Under the pieces are notes generated by a model. It saw nothing but the letters and a program-made list of their open reading frames with translations, was not told the DNA's origin and made no database searches. Shown one piece after another: positions 9,645-21,950 of a DNA stretch of 64,000 bases. Within the stretch, counting starts at the first letter, position 1, and each line of letters starts with the position of its first letter. This DNA is from Ferrigenium kumadai (GTDB lineage Bacteria; Pseudomonadota; Gammaproteobacteria; Burkholderiales; Gallionellaceae), in the NCBI RefSeq assembly GCF_018324385.1, contig NZ_AP019536.1, positions 1,054,001-1,118,000 of the forward strand. The letters run 5' to 3'. A program made the position numbers and the translations under genes.

Positions 9645-11036
9645 CTACCTTGTCGGGTGCACCATCTCCGCTGGGATCACCCAGCGGTCGAAATCTTCCG
9701 CAGTGACATAGCCCAGCGCGATGGCCGTTTGTTTCAGCGTGCTGCCGTCGTGGTGCGCACGCTTGGCGATCTCGGCGGCGCGGTCGTAACCGATGTGCGG
9801 CGTCAGCGCGGTTACCAGCATCAGTGATTTTTCCATCTGTTCTTCGATGCGCGTCTCGTTGGCCTCGATGCCACGCGCGCAGTGCTCCTCAAAACTCGCC
9901 ATGCCGTCAGCCAGCAGGCGCACGCTCTGCAGGAAGTTGTGCGCGATCATCGGACGGAACACGTTCAGCTCGAAGTTGCCGGAGGCGCCGCCGAAGTTGA
10001 TGGCGACGTCGTTGCCGAACACTTGGCAGCACAGCATGGTCAGCGCCTCGCACTGCGTCGGGTTCACCTTGCCTGGCATGATCGAGCTGCCCGGCTCGTT
10101 CTCGGGGATGGTGATCTCGCCCAGGCCGGAGCGCGGGCCGGAGGCGAGCCAGCGCACGTCGTTGGCGATCTTCATCAGCGCGGCGGCGAGGGTCTTGAGC
10201 GCGCCGTGCGCTGCGACCAGTTCATCATTCGCGGCCAGCGCGGCGAACTTGTTGGAAGCGCTTGCGAAGGGCAGGCCGCTGCTGAGCTTGAGCACGGCGG
10301 CGACGCGGTCGCCAAACTCGACATGCGTATTCAACCCGGTGCCGACGGCGGTGCCGCCCACCGCAAGCTGGTGCAGCGGCCCCAGGGCGGCCGTGATCGC
10401 CGCTTCTGCATGGTGCAACTGCGCCACATAGCCGGAGAACTCTTGTCCCAGCGTCAGCGGCGTCGCATCCTGCAAGTGGGTGCGGCCGATCTTGACGATG
10501 TCGGCGAAGGCTTCGGCCTTCTGCGCCAGCGTCGCGCGCAGGGTGCGAAGCGAGGGCAACAGCCGATGCGCGACGGCGCCTGTCGCGGCGACGTGCATCG
10601 CGGTGGGGAAGATGTCGTTGGACGACTGGCCGAGGTTCACCTCGTCATTGGGGTGTACCTTGCGCGCCGTGCCGCGCACGCCGCCGAGCATCTCCGAGGC
10701 GCGGTTGGCGAGCACTTCGTTCATATTCATGTTGCTCTGCGTGCCCGAGCCGGTCTGCCACACCGACAGAGGGAACTCCTGCGCATGCTGGCCGGCGAGC
10801 ACCTCGTCGGCCGCCTGCACGATGGCGTTGGCCTTCTCCTCGCTCAGCAGCCCGAGTTCGCGGTTGACCAGCGCGGCGGCGCGTTTCACCTCCGCCAGCG
10901 CGAGGACGACCTCATCCGGCATGCGCTCGCTGGAGATGTGGAAGTACTGCAGCGAGCGCTGCGTCTGTGCGCCCCACAGGTGTTCGGCAGGCACCTCGAT
11001 GGGGCCGAAGGAGTCGCGTTCCGTTCTGGTGGTCAT
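9645..11036 (-). CDS. fumC: fumarate hydratase, class II
   Basis: Iron-independent, homotetrameric TCA-cycle enzyme converting fumarate to malate. The 463-residue protein contains the superfamily signature [16 protein letters not shown], plus [14 protein letters not shown] and the [10 protein letters not shown] substrate-binding loop. It begins with [20 protein letters not shown], the expected N-terminus. It follows acnA by 47 nt on the same strand, so the two TCA genes are probably cotranscribed. Confidence 0.97.
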   Translation of the reverse strand: MTTRTERDSFGPIEVPAEHLWGAQTQRSLQYFHISSERMPDEVVLALAEVKRAAALVNRELGLLSEEKANAIVQAADEVLAGQHAQEFPLSVWQTGSGTQSNMNMNEVLANRASEMLGGVRGTARKVHPNDEVNLGQSSNDIFPTAMHVAATGAVAHRLLPSLRTLRATLAQKAEAFADIVKIGRTHLQDATPLTLGQEFSGYVAQLHHAEAAITAALGPLHQLAVGGTAVGTGLNTHVEFGDRVAAVLKLSSGLPFASASNKFAALAANDELVAAHGALKTLAAALMKIANDVRWLASGPRSGLGEITIPENEPGSSIMPGKVNPTQCEALTMLCCQVFGNDVAINFGGASGNFELNVFRPMIAHNFLQSVRLLADGMASFEEHCARGIEANETRIEEQMEKSLMLVTALTPHIGYDRAAEIAKRAHHDGSTLKQTAIALGYVTAEDFDRWVIPAEMVHPTR

Positions 11037-11083
11037 AATGTTTTTCCTATCGATAATTCAATAGCGTCATTGAACCCTACAGC

Positions 11084-13921
<2,838 letters not shown>

Positions 13922-14109
13922 GGCAAACTCCGAAGTGGCGGGACAAAATAAGGGCGCAATTATAAGAGGTTGTGTGCCGGCCTTGTATCCGGATTTGCAC
14001 TTATACGGCCGGTGCGGCCGATTTTCCTTGCGATTGTTTGAGAGGGACCCCGAAGCAAGGGTTTTGGGTTAGCATTGCAGGAACGTTTTGATTTACCTGA
14101 TATTCAGTC

Positions 14110-14247
14110 TTGCCCACCTTCTGGAATATTTCGCTGGTCTGGCTTTTCATCCCGGTTGTACTGATCGATTTGTTTGCCATGCTATTTCACGAGCAGCTAA
14201 TGCGTGGGCGGCTTGAAGCGTCGCTGCAGCTGGAGTACGAAAAGTGA
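14110..14247 (+). CDS. putative small single-pass membrane protein (45 aa)
   Basis: A short open frame starting at TTG 14110 reads roughly (M)PTFWNISLVWLFIP..., with a ~22-residue hydrophobic segment followed by a charged amphipathic tail ending LQLEYEK. The in-frame stop before it is at 14098 and no ATG lies upstream, so the TTG start is a guess and lacks a clear Shine-Dalgarno. Its stop overlaps the start region of the next gene (GTG 14244/ATG 14250), which suggests coupling to the PhnD-GGDEF-EAL gene. The inside-out hydrophobic/charged layout supports coding. The rest of the 13922-14109 gap shows nothing I can name. Confidence 0.45.
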   Translation: MPTFWNISLVWLFIPVVLIDLFAMLFHEQLMRGRLEASLQLEYEK

Positions 14248-14249
14248 TA

Positions 14250-17200
14250 ATGAAGCTATTGATGCGCCACATGGCGTCCATCCTCTGTGTCTTGTTGCTG
14301 GCAGGCCTGTGTCAGCCGGTTCAGGCCGCAGACCGTGAGGTTCGCATCGGCGTGCTGTCGTTCCGTGAGCTGGAACTGACCCGCCAGCAGTGGCAGCCTA
14401 CCGCCGATTACCTGAATGCCAACGTGCCCGGCTATCGTTTCAGCATCGAGCCGATGTTCTTTCCGCAACTCGATGCCGCGGTGAACCAGCACCGGTTCGA
14501 TTTCATATTGACCAATCCGGAGCACTATGTCGAGACGCGGCTGGATCATGGCCTGGCCGCGATCGCCACCCTGATGCCGGTTGCGGAGGGGCACCCGGTC
14601 AGCAGTTTCGGCGGCGTGATCTTCACCCGCGCCAACCGTGCCGATATCGTCGATCTGGCGGACTTGCGCGGCAAGACGGTGGCTTCCCCCAGCGAACAAT
14701 CCCTGGGCGGTTACCTGATGCAGCGCTGGACGCTCTTCGGGCAGGGGATGGCGATCGCTGACATCGGCAAAATGAGGTTCACCGGCATGCCGCAGGACAA
14801 GGCGGTGATGGATGTGCTGGACGGGAAAGCGGATGCCGGTTTCGTGCGTACCGGCATACTTGAGAGCATGGCGCGCGAAGGCAAGCTCCGGCTCGATCAG
14901 GTCAGGGTGCTCAATCTCCAACAGAAGCGGGCGTTCCCGCAACTTTTGTCCACCGAGCTTTACCCGGAATGGCCTTTTTCGGCGACGCCAGAGACTTCCG
15001 ATGCGTTGAGCAAGATCGTGATGCAGGCATTGCTGAAGATCGCGCCCGAAGACGAAGCTGCTCGTGCCGGCAAGTACTATGGTTTCACTCCGCCCGGCAA
15101 TTACGCACCGGTCGAGGCGATGATGCTGCGGCTCGGGGTACTGCGGGGGAGGGTGCACGATTTCGATTGGCGCGATGTGTCGCGCAAGTACGCATTCCCG
15201 CTGCTGAGCAGTGCGGCAGCACTGCTGCTGGCAATGCTTGCTACGGCGATCTACCTCGGGCGCAACTACCGTCATTTGCGGCGCACCTACCGGGAGCGCG
15301 ATCAGCTCGCGGTCGAATTGTCCGAAGCCAACGCCACGCTGGAACAGAAGGTCGCGCAGCGAACCCGGCAGCTGCAATCCAGCGAGACACGCTTCCGCCA
15401 GATGTTCGAGCACCACGCTTCGCCCATGCTGCTGATCGATTCGGACAGCGGCAGGATCGTCGATGCCAATCTTGCCTCGGCAGAATTCTATGGCTACACG
15501 ATGGAGCGGATGCGGCAGATGAACATGTCGCAGATCAACACGCTGCCGGCGGGCAAGATCGCCGAAGACCGTGACAGGGCATTGCGTGGAGAACGCAAAC
15601 ATTTCATCTTCCCGCATTGCCTGGCCAGCGGTGAGTTGCGCGTGGTGGAAGTGCATTCCTCGCCGGTCGAAGTGGAGGGGAGATCTCTGCTGTTCTCAAT
15701 CGTCCACGACATCACCGAGCGTCATGCCGCCGAGGCCAAGCTGCGCCTGCGCGATGCCGCCCTCAATGCGGCGGCCAATGCCATCATCATCACTGATACC
15801 AGTGGAGAGATACTCTGGGCCAACGAGGCATTCACTGCGTTGACCGGATATGCCAGCGGCGAAACACTGGGACGCAAACCCAAGGAACTGATCAAGTCCG
15901 GCATGCAGGACCAGTCCTTCTACGAGACGCTCTGGAAAACGGTGCTGTCCGGGCATACCTGGCACGGCGAATTGGTTAATCAGCGCAAGGACGGCTCGCT
16001 GTACAACGAAGAAATGACCATCACTTCCCTGCGGGACGAAAGCGGGAAGGTCGCCTATTTCATTGCGGTCAAGCAGGATATCTCTGAGCGCAAGCATGCC
16101 GAGGCGCAGATGCACGACCTGGCGTTCTACGACCCGCTTACCCATTTGCCCAATCGCCGTCTGCTGCTCGACCGGCTGGGCAAGGCCCTGGTTGCGTCCA
16201 GCCGCAGCCGCACCCACGGCGCGCTGATGTTCCTCGATCTCGATCACTTCAAGAAGCTCAACGATATCCACGGGCATGACATCGGCGACTTGCTGCTGGT
16301 TGAAGTGGCGCGGCGCATCATTGGCTGCATCCGCGAGCAGGATAGCGCCGCCCGTTTCGGCGGCGACGAATTCGTCGTCATGCTCGAAGACCTCAGTCAG
16401 AGCGTGCAGGAAGCCGCACAGCAGGCCGAGTCCGTTGCGGAAAAGATCCGTGCCGCCTTGGCGCAGCCCTATCATCTGAGGCGAACTTCTGCGACGGGCG
16501 ATAGCGAGTCCATCGAGTATTCCTGCACTTCGAGCATCGGTTTGTCGGTGTTCTGCGATCGCGACAACAGTGTGGAAGAACTGCTCAAGTGGACCGACAT
16601 GGCGATGTACCAGGCCAAGAATTCCGGGCGCGATGTCATCCGTTTCTTCGATCCCGACATGCAGGCCGCCATCGAGGCGCGCGTGGCGATGGAGGAGGAA
16701 TTGCGTGCCGCCCTGGAGAATGGGCAGCTACGCCTGTATTACCAGGTTCAGGTCGACAACTCGCGCCACGCACAGAGTGCGGAAGCCTTGCTGCGCTGGG
16801 CGCATCCGCGGCGCGGCTTGATTCCTCCGATGCAGTTCATTCCGCTGGCCGAAGAGACCGGCCTGATTCTGCCGATCGGGCACTGGGTGCTCGATACTGC
16901 CTGTGCGCAACTGGCGAAATGGCAGGCGGATCCCGCGGCTCGCCACCTGACGCTGGCGGTCAATGTCAGTGCGAAACAATTTCGCCAGGAGGATTTCGTC
17001 CAACAGGTGACCGCTGCGGTGGAGCGCCACGGGATCAATCCGCTGCTGCTGAAACTGGAACTGACCGAAAGCACGGTGCTGGAGAATACCGATGATGCCA
17101 TCACCAAGATGAGCGCTCTGAAAGAGTATGGCGTGAAGCTGTCGCTGGACGATTTCGGTACGGGATACTCGTCTCTGTCGCACCTGAAACGGCTGCCGCT

Positions 17201-17459
17201 GGACCAGATCAAGATCGACCAGTCCTTCGTGCGCGACGTCACCACCGACAATGGTGATGCCGTGATGGTGATGACCATGGTGGATCTCGGCATGAACTTC
17301 GAGGTGGAGGTGATCGCCGAAGGCGTCGAGACCGAGGAGCAGTTCAAGGCCTTGCAGCGCTATGGCTGCGCTAGTTTGCAGGGATACCTGTTCAGCAAGC
17401 CGGTGCCGATCGAACAGTTCGAGGCATTGCTGCATCAGGGAAAAAGACGCCAGCTCTGA
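14250..17459 (+). CDS. PhnD-like sensor / PAS-PAS-GGDEF-EAL c-di-GMP protein
   Basis: About 1069 residues. A signal sequence (to ~28) leads to a PhnD/SBP_bac_12-type periplasmic binding domain (~30-290; DFILTNPEHYV is typical), a TM helix (~315-340), two PAS domains (~385-625), a GGDEF domain with intact RFGGDEF at ~704 and an upstream I-site REQD, and an EAL domain with EALLRW at ~845, KIDQSFVRD and the DDFGTGYSS loop-6 region. Both catalytic domains look intact, so it could make or degrade c-di-GMP in response to a periplasmic ligand, possibly an oxyanion or phosphonate-like compound. ATG 14250 is preferred over GTG 14244. Confidence 0.93.
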   Translation: MKLLMRHMASILCVLLLAGLCQPVQAADREVRIGVLSFRELELTRQQWQPTADYLNANVPGYRFSIEPMFFPQLDAAVNQHRFDFILTNPEHYVETRLDHGLAAIATLMPVAEGHPVSSFGGVIFTRANRADIVDLADLRGKTVASPSEQSLGGYLMQRWTLFGQGMAIADIGKMRFTGMPQDKAVMDVLDGKADAGFVRTGILESMAREGKLRLDQVRVLNLQQKRAFPQLLSTELYPEWPFSATPETSDALSKIVMQALLKIAPEDEAARAGKYYGFTPPGNYAPVEAMMLRLGVLRGRVHDFDWRDVSRKYAFPLLSSAAALLLAMLATAIYLGRNYRHLRRTYRERDQLAVELSEANATLEQKVAQRTRQLQSSETRFRQMFEHHASPMLLIDSDSGRIVDANLASAEFYGYTMERMRQMNMSQINTLPAGKIAEDRDRALRGERKHFIFPHCLASGELRVVEVHSSPVEVEGRSLLFSIVHDITERHAAEAKLRLRDAALNAAANAIIITDTSGEILWANEAFTALTGYASGETLGRKPKELIKSGMQDQSFYETLWKTVLSGHTWHGELVNQRKDGSLYNEEMTITSLRDESGKVAYFIAVKQDISERKHAEAQMHDLAFYDPLTHLPNRRLLLDRLGKALVASSRSRTHGALMFLDLDHFKKLNDIHGHDIGDLLLVEVARRIIGCIREQDSAARFGGDEFVVMLEDLSQSVQEAAQQAESVAEKIRAALAQPYHLRRTSATGDSESIEYSCTSSIGLSVFCDRDNSVEELLKWTDMAMYQAKNSGRDVIRFFDPDMQAAIEARVAMEEELRAALENGQLRLYYQVQVDNSRHAQSAEALLRWAHPRRGLIPPMQFIPLAEETGLILPIGHWVLDTACAQLAKWQADPAARHLTLAVNVSAKQFRQEDFVQQVTAAVERHGINPLLLKLELTESTVLENTDDAITKMSALKEYGVKLSLDDFGTGYSSLSHLKRLPLDQIKIDQSFVRDVTTDNGDAVMVMTMVDLGMNFEVEVIAEGVETEEQFKALQRYGCASLQGYLFSKPVPIEQFEALLHQGKRRQL

Positions 17460-17470
17460 TTGATCGGCGT

Positions 17471-17514
17471 GGATAAATTTATCCGCATACAGAATGCCTG
17501 TGTGGATATAATCC
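17471..17514. promoter_or_regulatory. paired dyad elements upstream of the FIST gene
   Basis: GGATAAATTTATCC (17471-17484) is a perfect 14-bp palindrome. A related dyad, GGATATAATCC, sits at 17504-17514; both are preceded by GT and followed by GC (GTGGATA...ATCCGC). Two similar dyads 33 nt apart before a gene start look like operators. The second contains TATAAT, but I see no -35 at the right distance. Function unproven. Confidence 0.4.
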
Positions 17515-17572
17515 GCTTATGCCGTATGGTTTTTGAATAGATAGAAATCTGGTCAAGGCTGTGGGAGAGGGG

Positions 17573-18736
17573 ATGAGCAGAACGGACATGATGCGTTATC
17601 TTCCGGCTGTGGAAGATGCCGCTATCGACGAGGTGCTGACGGAATGGCGTTCGCGTTATCCGCAACTGGGCATATGCGCCTTGCTGAGCGAAGCGGAAAA
17701 AGACCGGGTCGCTGTGCTGCAGTCGGTTTGCGCGCGACATCGGGTGCCGCTGGCCGGAGGGATATTCCCCGCGCTGGTCGACAACGGCGAGTTCCATGCC
17801 ACGGGCGTCTGTCTGCTGGCCTTCGAACAGATGCCCTATACCGCCCTCTACGAAAACCTCCCGACGGATGCCGCAAGTGTGGAACTCGCCGTGACCGGGA
17901 TTGCTGCGGGCATACGGGGGCAGATCGACCACACGCCGGACGTCACGCTGTTCATGCTGTTCGACGCCATGGTGCCGAACATCAGCACCTTCCTGGACAG
18001 CCTGTACCTGCAACTGGCGAACCGGGTCCACTATGCCGGCGCGAATGCCGGCAGCGAGACGTTCCAGCCCATGCCCTGCCTGTTCGACGGCGAGCGCATC
18101 GTCCAGCACGGCGTGCTGGTCATGCTGCTCAAGCCGCATAGCGGCGCGATCCTCGAACATGGCTACCGCGCCCCCGACCATACCGTGTATGCCACCTCCA
18201 CCGAAGGAAACCGCATCGCACAGATCGACTGGCGGCCGGCCTTCGAGGTATACCAGGAACTGGTGCGCGCGCAGTATGGCGTCGAGATTACTGCGGAGAA
18301 CTTCTATCAGCATGGCGTGCATTTTCCCTTCGGCATCGTGCGGGCCAACCATCACGTGCTGGTGCGCATCCCGGTGATGCTGGGCGAGGACGGTTCGCTG
18401 TTCTGCGTCGGCGAAGTGCCGCCGAACTCGGTACTCACCCTGCTGGAGCGCCCGTCGGTGGACACCAACCAAACCTTGCAGACCCTGGTCGACGGCCTGC
18501 GTGCGCTGAACGGCGATCTCTCCGATGCGGAACTGCTGCTGTTCTACTGCGCAGGACGGCGCCTGCATCTCGGCAACGAGACCGCGACCGGGGAGTTGCA
18601 GGAACTGCAGCATCGCCTGGGGGAAAACCAGATCGCCGGCGCGGTCTCTCTTGGCGAGATCGGCGGCTCGACAACTTGGGGATACCCCCTGTTCCATAAC
18701 GCCACCCTCGTGGCATCGCTGTGGCATAGGGGCTAG
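17573..18736 (+). CDS. FIST-domain sensory protein
   Basis: About 387 residues matching the FIST N and FIST C sensory modules: PLAGGIFPALVDNGEFHATG near the N-terminal third, GANAGSETFQP in the middle, and NSVLTLLERPSVD plus GAVSLGEIGGSTTWGYPLFHNAT at the C-terminus. FIST domains are thought to bind small ligands such as amino acids and often accompany signalling outputs. It has no output domain itself; the next gene, 3 nt downstream, is a GAF-GGDEF-EAL protein, so the pair probably forms a split sensor and effector. ATG 17573 has GGGAG 5 nt upstream; GTG 17561 is the alternative. Confidence 0.88.
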   Translation: MSRTDMMRYLPAVEDAAIDEVLTEWRSRYPQLGICALLSEAEKDRVAVLQSVCARHRVPLAGGIFPALVDNGEFHATGVCLLAFEQMPYTALYENLPTDAASVELAVTGIAAGIRGQIDHTPDVTLFMLFDAMVPNISTFLDSLYLQLANRVHYAGANAGSETFQPMPCLFDGERIVQHGVLVMLLKPHSGAILEHGYRAPDHTVYATSTEGNRIAQIDWRPAFEVYQELVRAQYGVEITAENFYQHGVHFPFGIVRANHHVLVRIPVMLGEDGSLFCVGEVPPNSVLTLLERPSVDTNQTLQTLVDGLRALNGDLSDAELLLFYCAGRRLHLGNETATGELQELQHRLGENQIAGAVSLGEIGGSTTWGYPLFHNATLVASLWHRG

Positions 18737-18739
18737 CGC

Positions 18740-20572
18740 TTGGAACGCCAGCATATCCTTCCCATCATGTATGACCTCGCCGTCGTGATCGGCGGCGAGA
18801 CCAGCCTCAAGCCCTTGCTCGACCGCACTCTGCAGCGCCTGCTCTACTACACCTCGTTTCCCGCCGGGTTCATCTGCCTGGACATTCCGGATTGCAGCGA
18901 CGAGGTCGGCGAGATGTCGGTGCGCATCGATGCGGCGGTGGGCGACTACGACCTGCTAGGTCTGGTCGGCAAGGAGGTGAGCCTGCCGCGGGCGCTGCTG
19001 TGCGGCAGCGCCGTGCGCGAAGCAGACCACCCGGCCTTGCTGGCGGCGCTGCCAAGCGCTCATGCGCACTATAAGTCGTATCTCAGGCTGCCTATCGACG
19101 GCCGCGGGGTGCTCATCCTGCTTGCCCAGCAAATGCCGGAAACCCAGTTGCCGCTGGAGCAGATGCTGCAGCCGGTGATGGCACTCTTGTCCAAGGCCAT
19201 CCTGTTGTGCCGCAGCAGCGATGCTTATGCGAAGAGCCTGATCGAGGCGCGGGATCATGCCGAGGCCCAGGTGCACCAGCTCGCTTTCTATGATCCGCTC
19301 ACCGGGTTGTCCAACCGACGCTTGTTGATGGACCGCCTGAAGCAGGCTTTTGCGTCGAGTGCACGCTCCGCCCGGCATGGCGCGCTGCTGTTCCTCGACC
19401 TGGACAACTTCAAGACGCTCAACGACACCAAGGGGCACGACATCGGCGACTTATTGCTGATCGAAGTGGCGGAACGCCTGAAGTCGTGCGTGCGCGAAGG
19501 GTACACCGTGGCCCGCCTGGGCGGCGACGAGTTCGTGGTGGTATTGGAATCGCTGAGTGCGCTTGCAGCCGAGGCGGCGGCACAGGCGGAACTGGTCGCC
19601 GAGAAAGTGCGAGACAAGCTGAACGAGCCCTACATGCTGAAAGAGCATATTCACTACACATCCCCGAGCATCGGTATCGTGATGTTCAGGGGGCATCAGG
19701 ACAGCCTGGACAATTTGCTCAAATATGCCGACAGCGCCATGTACCAGGCCAAAACGGAAGGGCGCAACGCCATCCGCTTTTACGATCCCGAGATGCAGGC
19801 TGCCATCGAAGCGCGCGCCGACATCGAAGATGAGCTGCGCCAGGCTCTCGACAAGCAACAGTTCCGTTTGCACTACCAGATCCAGGTGGACAGCCTGGGC
19901 CGCCCGCTGGGCGCGGAAGTCCTGTTGCGCTGGGAACATCCAGTCCGCGGCCTGGTTTCTCCTGCGCAATTCATCCCGCTGGCCGAAGACACCGGCCTGA
20001 TCGTGCCGATCGGATTGTGGGTGCTGCAAACCGCCTGCGCACAACTCAAGGCATGGCAGCAAGATGCCATGACGCGCGACCTGACGTTGGCGGTGAACGT
20101 CAGTGCGGGGCAGTTCCGTCAGCCAGACTTCGTGGCACAGGTACAAAGCGTGCTGCTGGAAAGCGGGGCAAAGCCATCATTGCTCAAGCTCGAATTGACC
20201 GAGAGCATGGTGCTGAAGAATGTCGAAGACACCATCACCAAGATGCGCGAGATCAAGCTGCTCGGCGTGAGTTTCTCGATGGACGACTTCGGCACCGGCT
20301 ATTCATCGCTGCAATACCTCAAGCGTCTGCCGCTGGACCAGATCAAGATCGACCAATCGTTCGTGCGCGACGTCACCAGCGATCCCAACGATGCCGCCAT
20401 CGTGCAGACCATCATCGCGATGACCCAGGCATTGGGCCTGAACGTGATTGCCGAGGGGGTGGAGACTGCAGCGCAGCGGGACTTTCTGGACAAACACGGC
20501 TGCCACGCCTTCCAGGGCTACCTGTTCAGCAAGCCGGTCCCGCTGGAGCAGTTCGCCGCGTCGTTGCGCTAG
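18740..20572 (+). CDS. GAF-like-GGDEF-EAL cyclic-di-GMP protein
   Basis: 610 residues, no membrane segment. The N-terminal ~165 residues look GAF-like (LKPLLDRTLQRLL...AGFICLD). A short coiled linker leads to GGDEF (RLGGDEF at ~261), then EAL. The I-site position reads REGY rather than RxxD, so product inhibition may be lost. The EAL motif reads EVLLRW at ~392, keeping the catalytic Glu, and DDFGTGYSS is intact. Start is TTG 18740, 3 nt after the FIST stop; ATG 18767 is the in-frame alternative. Likely cotranscribed with FIST. Its stop codon interlocks with the stop of the convergent kinase gene. Confidence 0.92.
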   Translation: MERQHILPIMYDLAVVIGGETSLKPLLDRTLQRLLYYTSFPAGFICLDIPDCSDEVGEMSVRIDAAVGDYDLLGLVGKEVSLPRALLCGSAVREADHPALLAALPSAHAHYKSYLRLPIDGRGVLILLAQQMPETQLPLEQMLQPVMALLSKAILLCRSSDAYAKSLIEARDHAEAQVHQLAFYDPLTGLSNRRLLMDRLKQAFASSARSARHGALLFLDLDNFKTLNDTKGHDIGDLLLIEVAERLKSCVREGYTVARLGGDEFVVVLESLSALAAEAAAQAELVAEKVRDKLNEPYMLKEHIHYTSPSIGIVMFRGHQDSLDNLLKYADSAMYQAKTEGRNAIRFYDPEMQAAIEARADIEDELRQALDKQQFRLHYQIQVDSLGRPLGAEVLLRWEHPVRGLVSPAQFIPLAEDTGLIVPIGLWVLQTACAQLKAWQQDAMTRDLTLAVNVSAGQFRQPDFVAQVQSVLLESGAKPSLLKLELTESMVLKNVEDTITKMREIKLLGVSFSMDDFGTGYSSLQYLKRLPLDQIKIDQSFVRDVTSDPNDAAIVQTIIAMTQALGLNVIAEGVETAAQRDFLDKHGCHAFQGYLFSKPVPLEQFAASLR

Positions 20573-21807
20573 AGGCAGAGCAGGGCGCTGCCATAGGCCG
20601 CTTCCGAATGCGCCGCCGTGCTGACCGGCACGCCCAGCAGCCTTTCTCGCATCTTCCTCCATGCTTCGTTCTTCGCGCCGCCGCCGTTAGTGATCACGCG
20701 ACTGAGCGGCGGCGCGCCCAGTTCGGCTAGCCTTGCATAACCCGCCGTTTCAATGCGGCTTAACCCCTGCAGCATCCCGTGCAGGAATTGCGTATCGTCT
20801 GCGGGGCGCGGTGCCGTGCGCGGCGCGAGTCGCGGGTCGTTGATGGGGAAACGCTCGCCCGGTTTCGTCAGCGGGTAATAGTCCAGCGGGCTGTCATGCA
20901 TGGGGTCGATCCGGGCGCTCAGTTCGGCGATCTCGGCGTCGTCGAAGAACTGCCGCAGCACGCCCGCCCCGGCGTTGGAGGCGCCGCCCACCAGCCACAG
21001 GTCGCCGTAGCGGTGGCTGTACACACCGTACTTGGCCGCCTCGATGCGTTTTGCCGAGAGTTGCTTCAGCACCAGCGTGGTGCCAAGCGAAGTCACGCCA
21101 ATGCCGGTCCCGTTCACGCCGGCCGCGATAAAGGCCGCGGTGCTGTCGGTGGTTCCCGCATGGATGAGGCATTGCGGCGCGACGCCGAAATGAGCAGCGA
21201 TGTCGGGGCGGATGGAGCCGATGACCGCCCCGGGCGCGAGCACTTCCGGCAGCAGGTGGATGTGCGGCAGCGTCATCACCCAGTCCGGCCAGCGCAGGCG
21301 CTCCACGTCGTAACCGGTCTTCAGCGCGTTGTGCCAGTCGCTGATACCTGGCTTGCCGCTCAGCAGTGCAGTGAGCCAGTCGGCCTGGTGCAGGAAATAC
21401 GCCGCATGTTCCACCTCTGGCTGCTGCGTCAACCACAGGAACTTGGCGAGGCCGGATGTCGCGCTGCACCCGGCGTGTGCAGCGGGTGCAATGCTTCTGA
21501 GTTGCTCGGCCTGCGGTTGCGCACAGGCGTCGTTGTAGAGCAGGGCGGGGGAATGCGGGACGAGATTCTTGTCGCAGAGCAGCACCGTTCCGGAAGTCCC
21601 GTCGATGGCGATGCCGCGCAAGCCTGCGGCGATGTCCCGCGGCAGCGCGCCCAGCAGACCATGCAGCGCAGTGCGCCAGTCCAGCGGTGTCTGGTTGTCC
21701 GCATCCGGGTAGGCGATGCGCTGTTCCCAGACGACGGACCTGTCCTCGCGAATGACGCAGGCGCGCGCGCCGGAGGTGCCGAAGTCGAGGCCGAGGAAAA
21801 GGGGCAT
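20569..21807 (-). CDS. FGGY-family carbohydrate kinase (D-ribulokinase-like)
   Basis: 412 residues with the actin-like ATPase fold: phosphate-1 loop GLDFGTSGARA at the N-terminus, IAIDGTSGTVLL, and the C-terminal adenosine motif VITNGGGAKNEAWRKM. It is shorter than typical xylulokinase (~480-500) and resembles the plant/cyanobacterial D-ribulose kinase group; the substrate is inferred only from that likeness. It stands alone with no transporter or isomerase next to it. Its TAG overlaps the TAG of the convergent GGDEF-EAL gene through a shared CTAG. Confidence 0.82.
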   Translation of the reverse strand: MPLFLGLDFGTSGARACVIREDRSVVWEQRIAYPDADNQTPLDWRTALHGLLGALPRDIAAGLRGIAIDGTSGTVLLCDKNLVPHSPALLYNDACAQPQAEQLRSIAPAAHAGCSATSGLAKFLWLTQQPEVEHAAYFLHQADWLTALLSGKPGISDWHNALKTGYDVERLRWPDWVMTLPHIHLLPEVLAPGAVIGSIRPDIAAHFGVAPQCLIHAGTTDSTAAFIAAGVNGTGIGVTSLGTTLVLKQLSAKRIEAAKYGVYSHRYGDLWLVGGASNAGAGVLRQFFDDAEIAELSARIDPMHDSPLDYYPLTKPGERFPINDPRLAPRTAPRPADDTQFLHGMLQGLSRIETAGYARLAELGAPPLSRVITNGGGAKNEAWRKMRERLLGVPVSTAAHSEAAYGSALLCL

Positions 21808-21950
21808 GAGCGTTTAAAGTCGTATGTGCTTGTGAAGGCCGGAATATACCAAAACAAAAAATGCGGAGTGGCACGGTATTGCCGATTTGGAGCCGGAATC
21901 ATTGAGCTTCGATGAAGGAGGCGGATTGTTGCGTGCTATCATCGCGCGCC

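Noticed and set aside
17484..17512. Sigma-70 promoter using TATAAT at 17507
   Set aside because: No acceptable -35 at 16-18 nt; TATAAT arises from the dyad itself.
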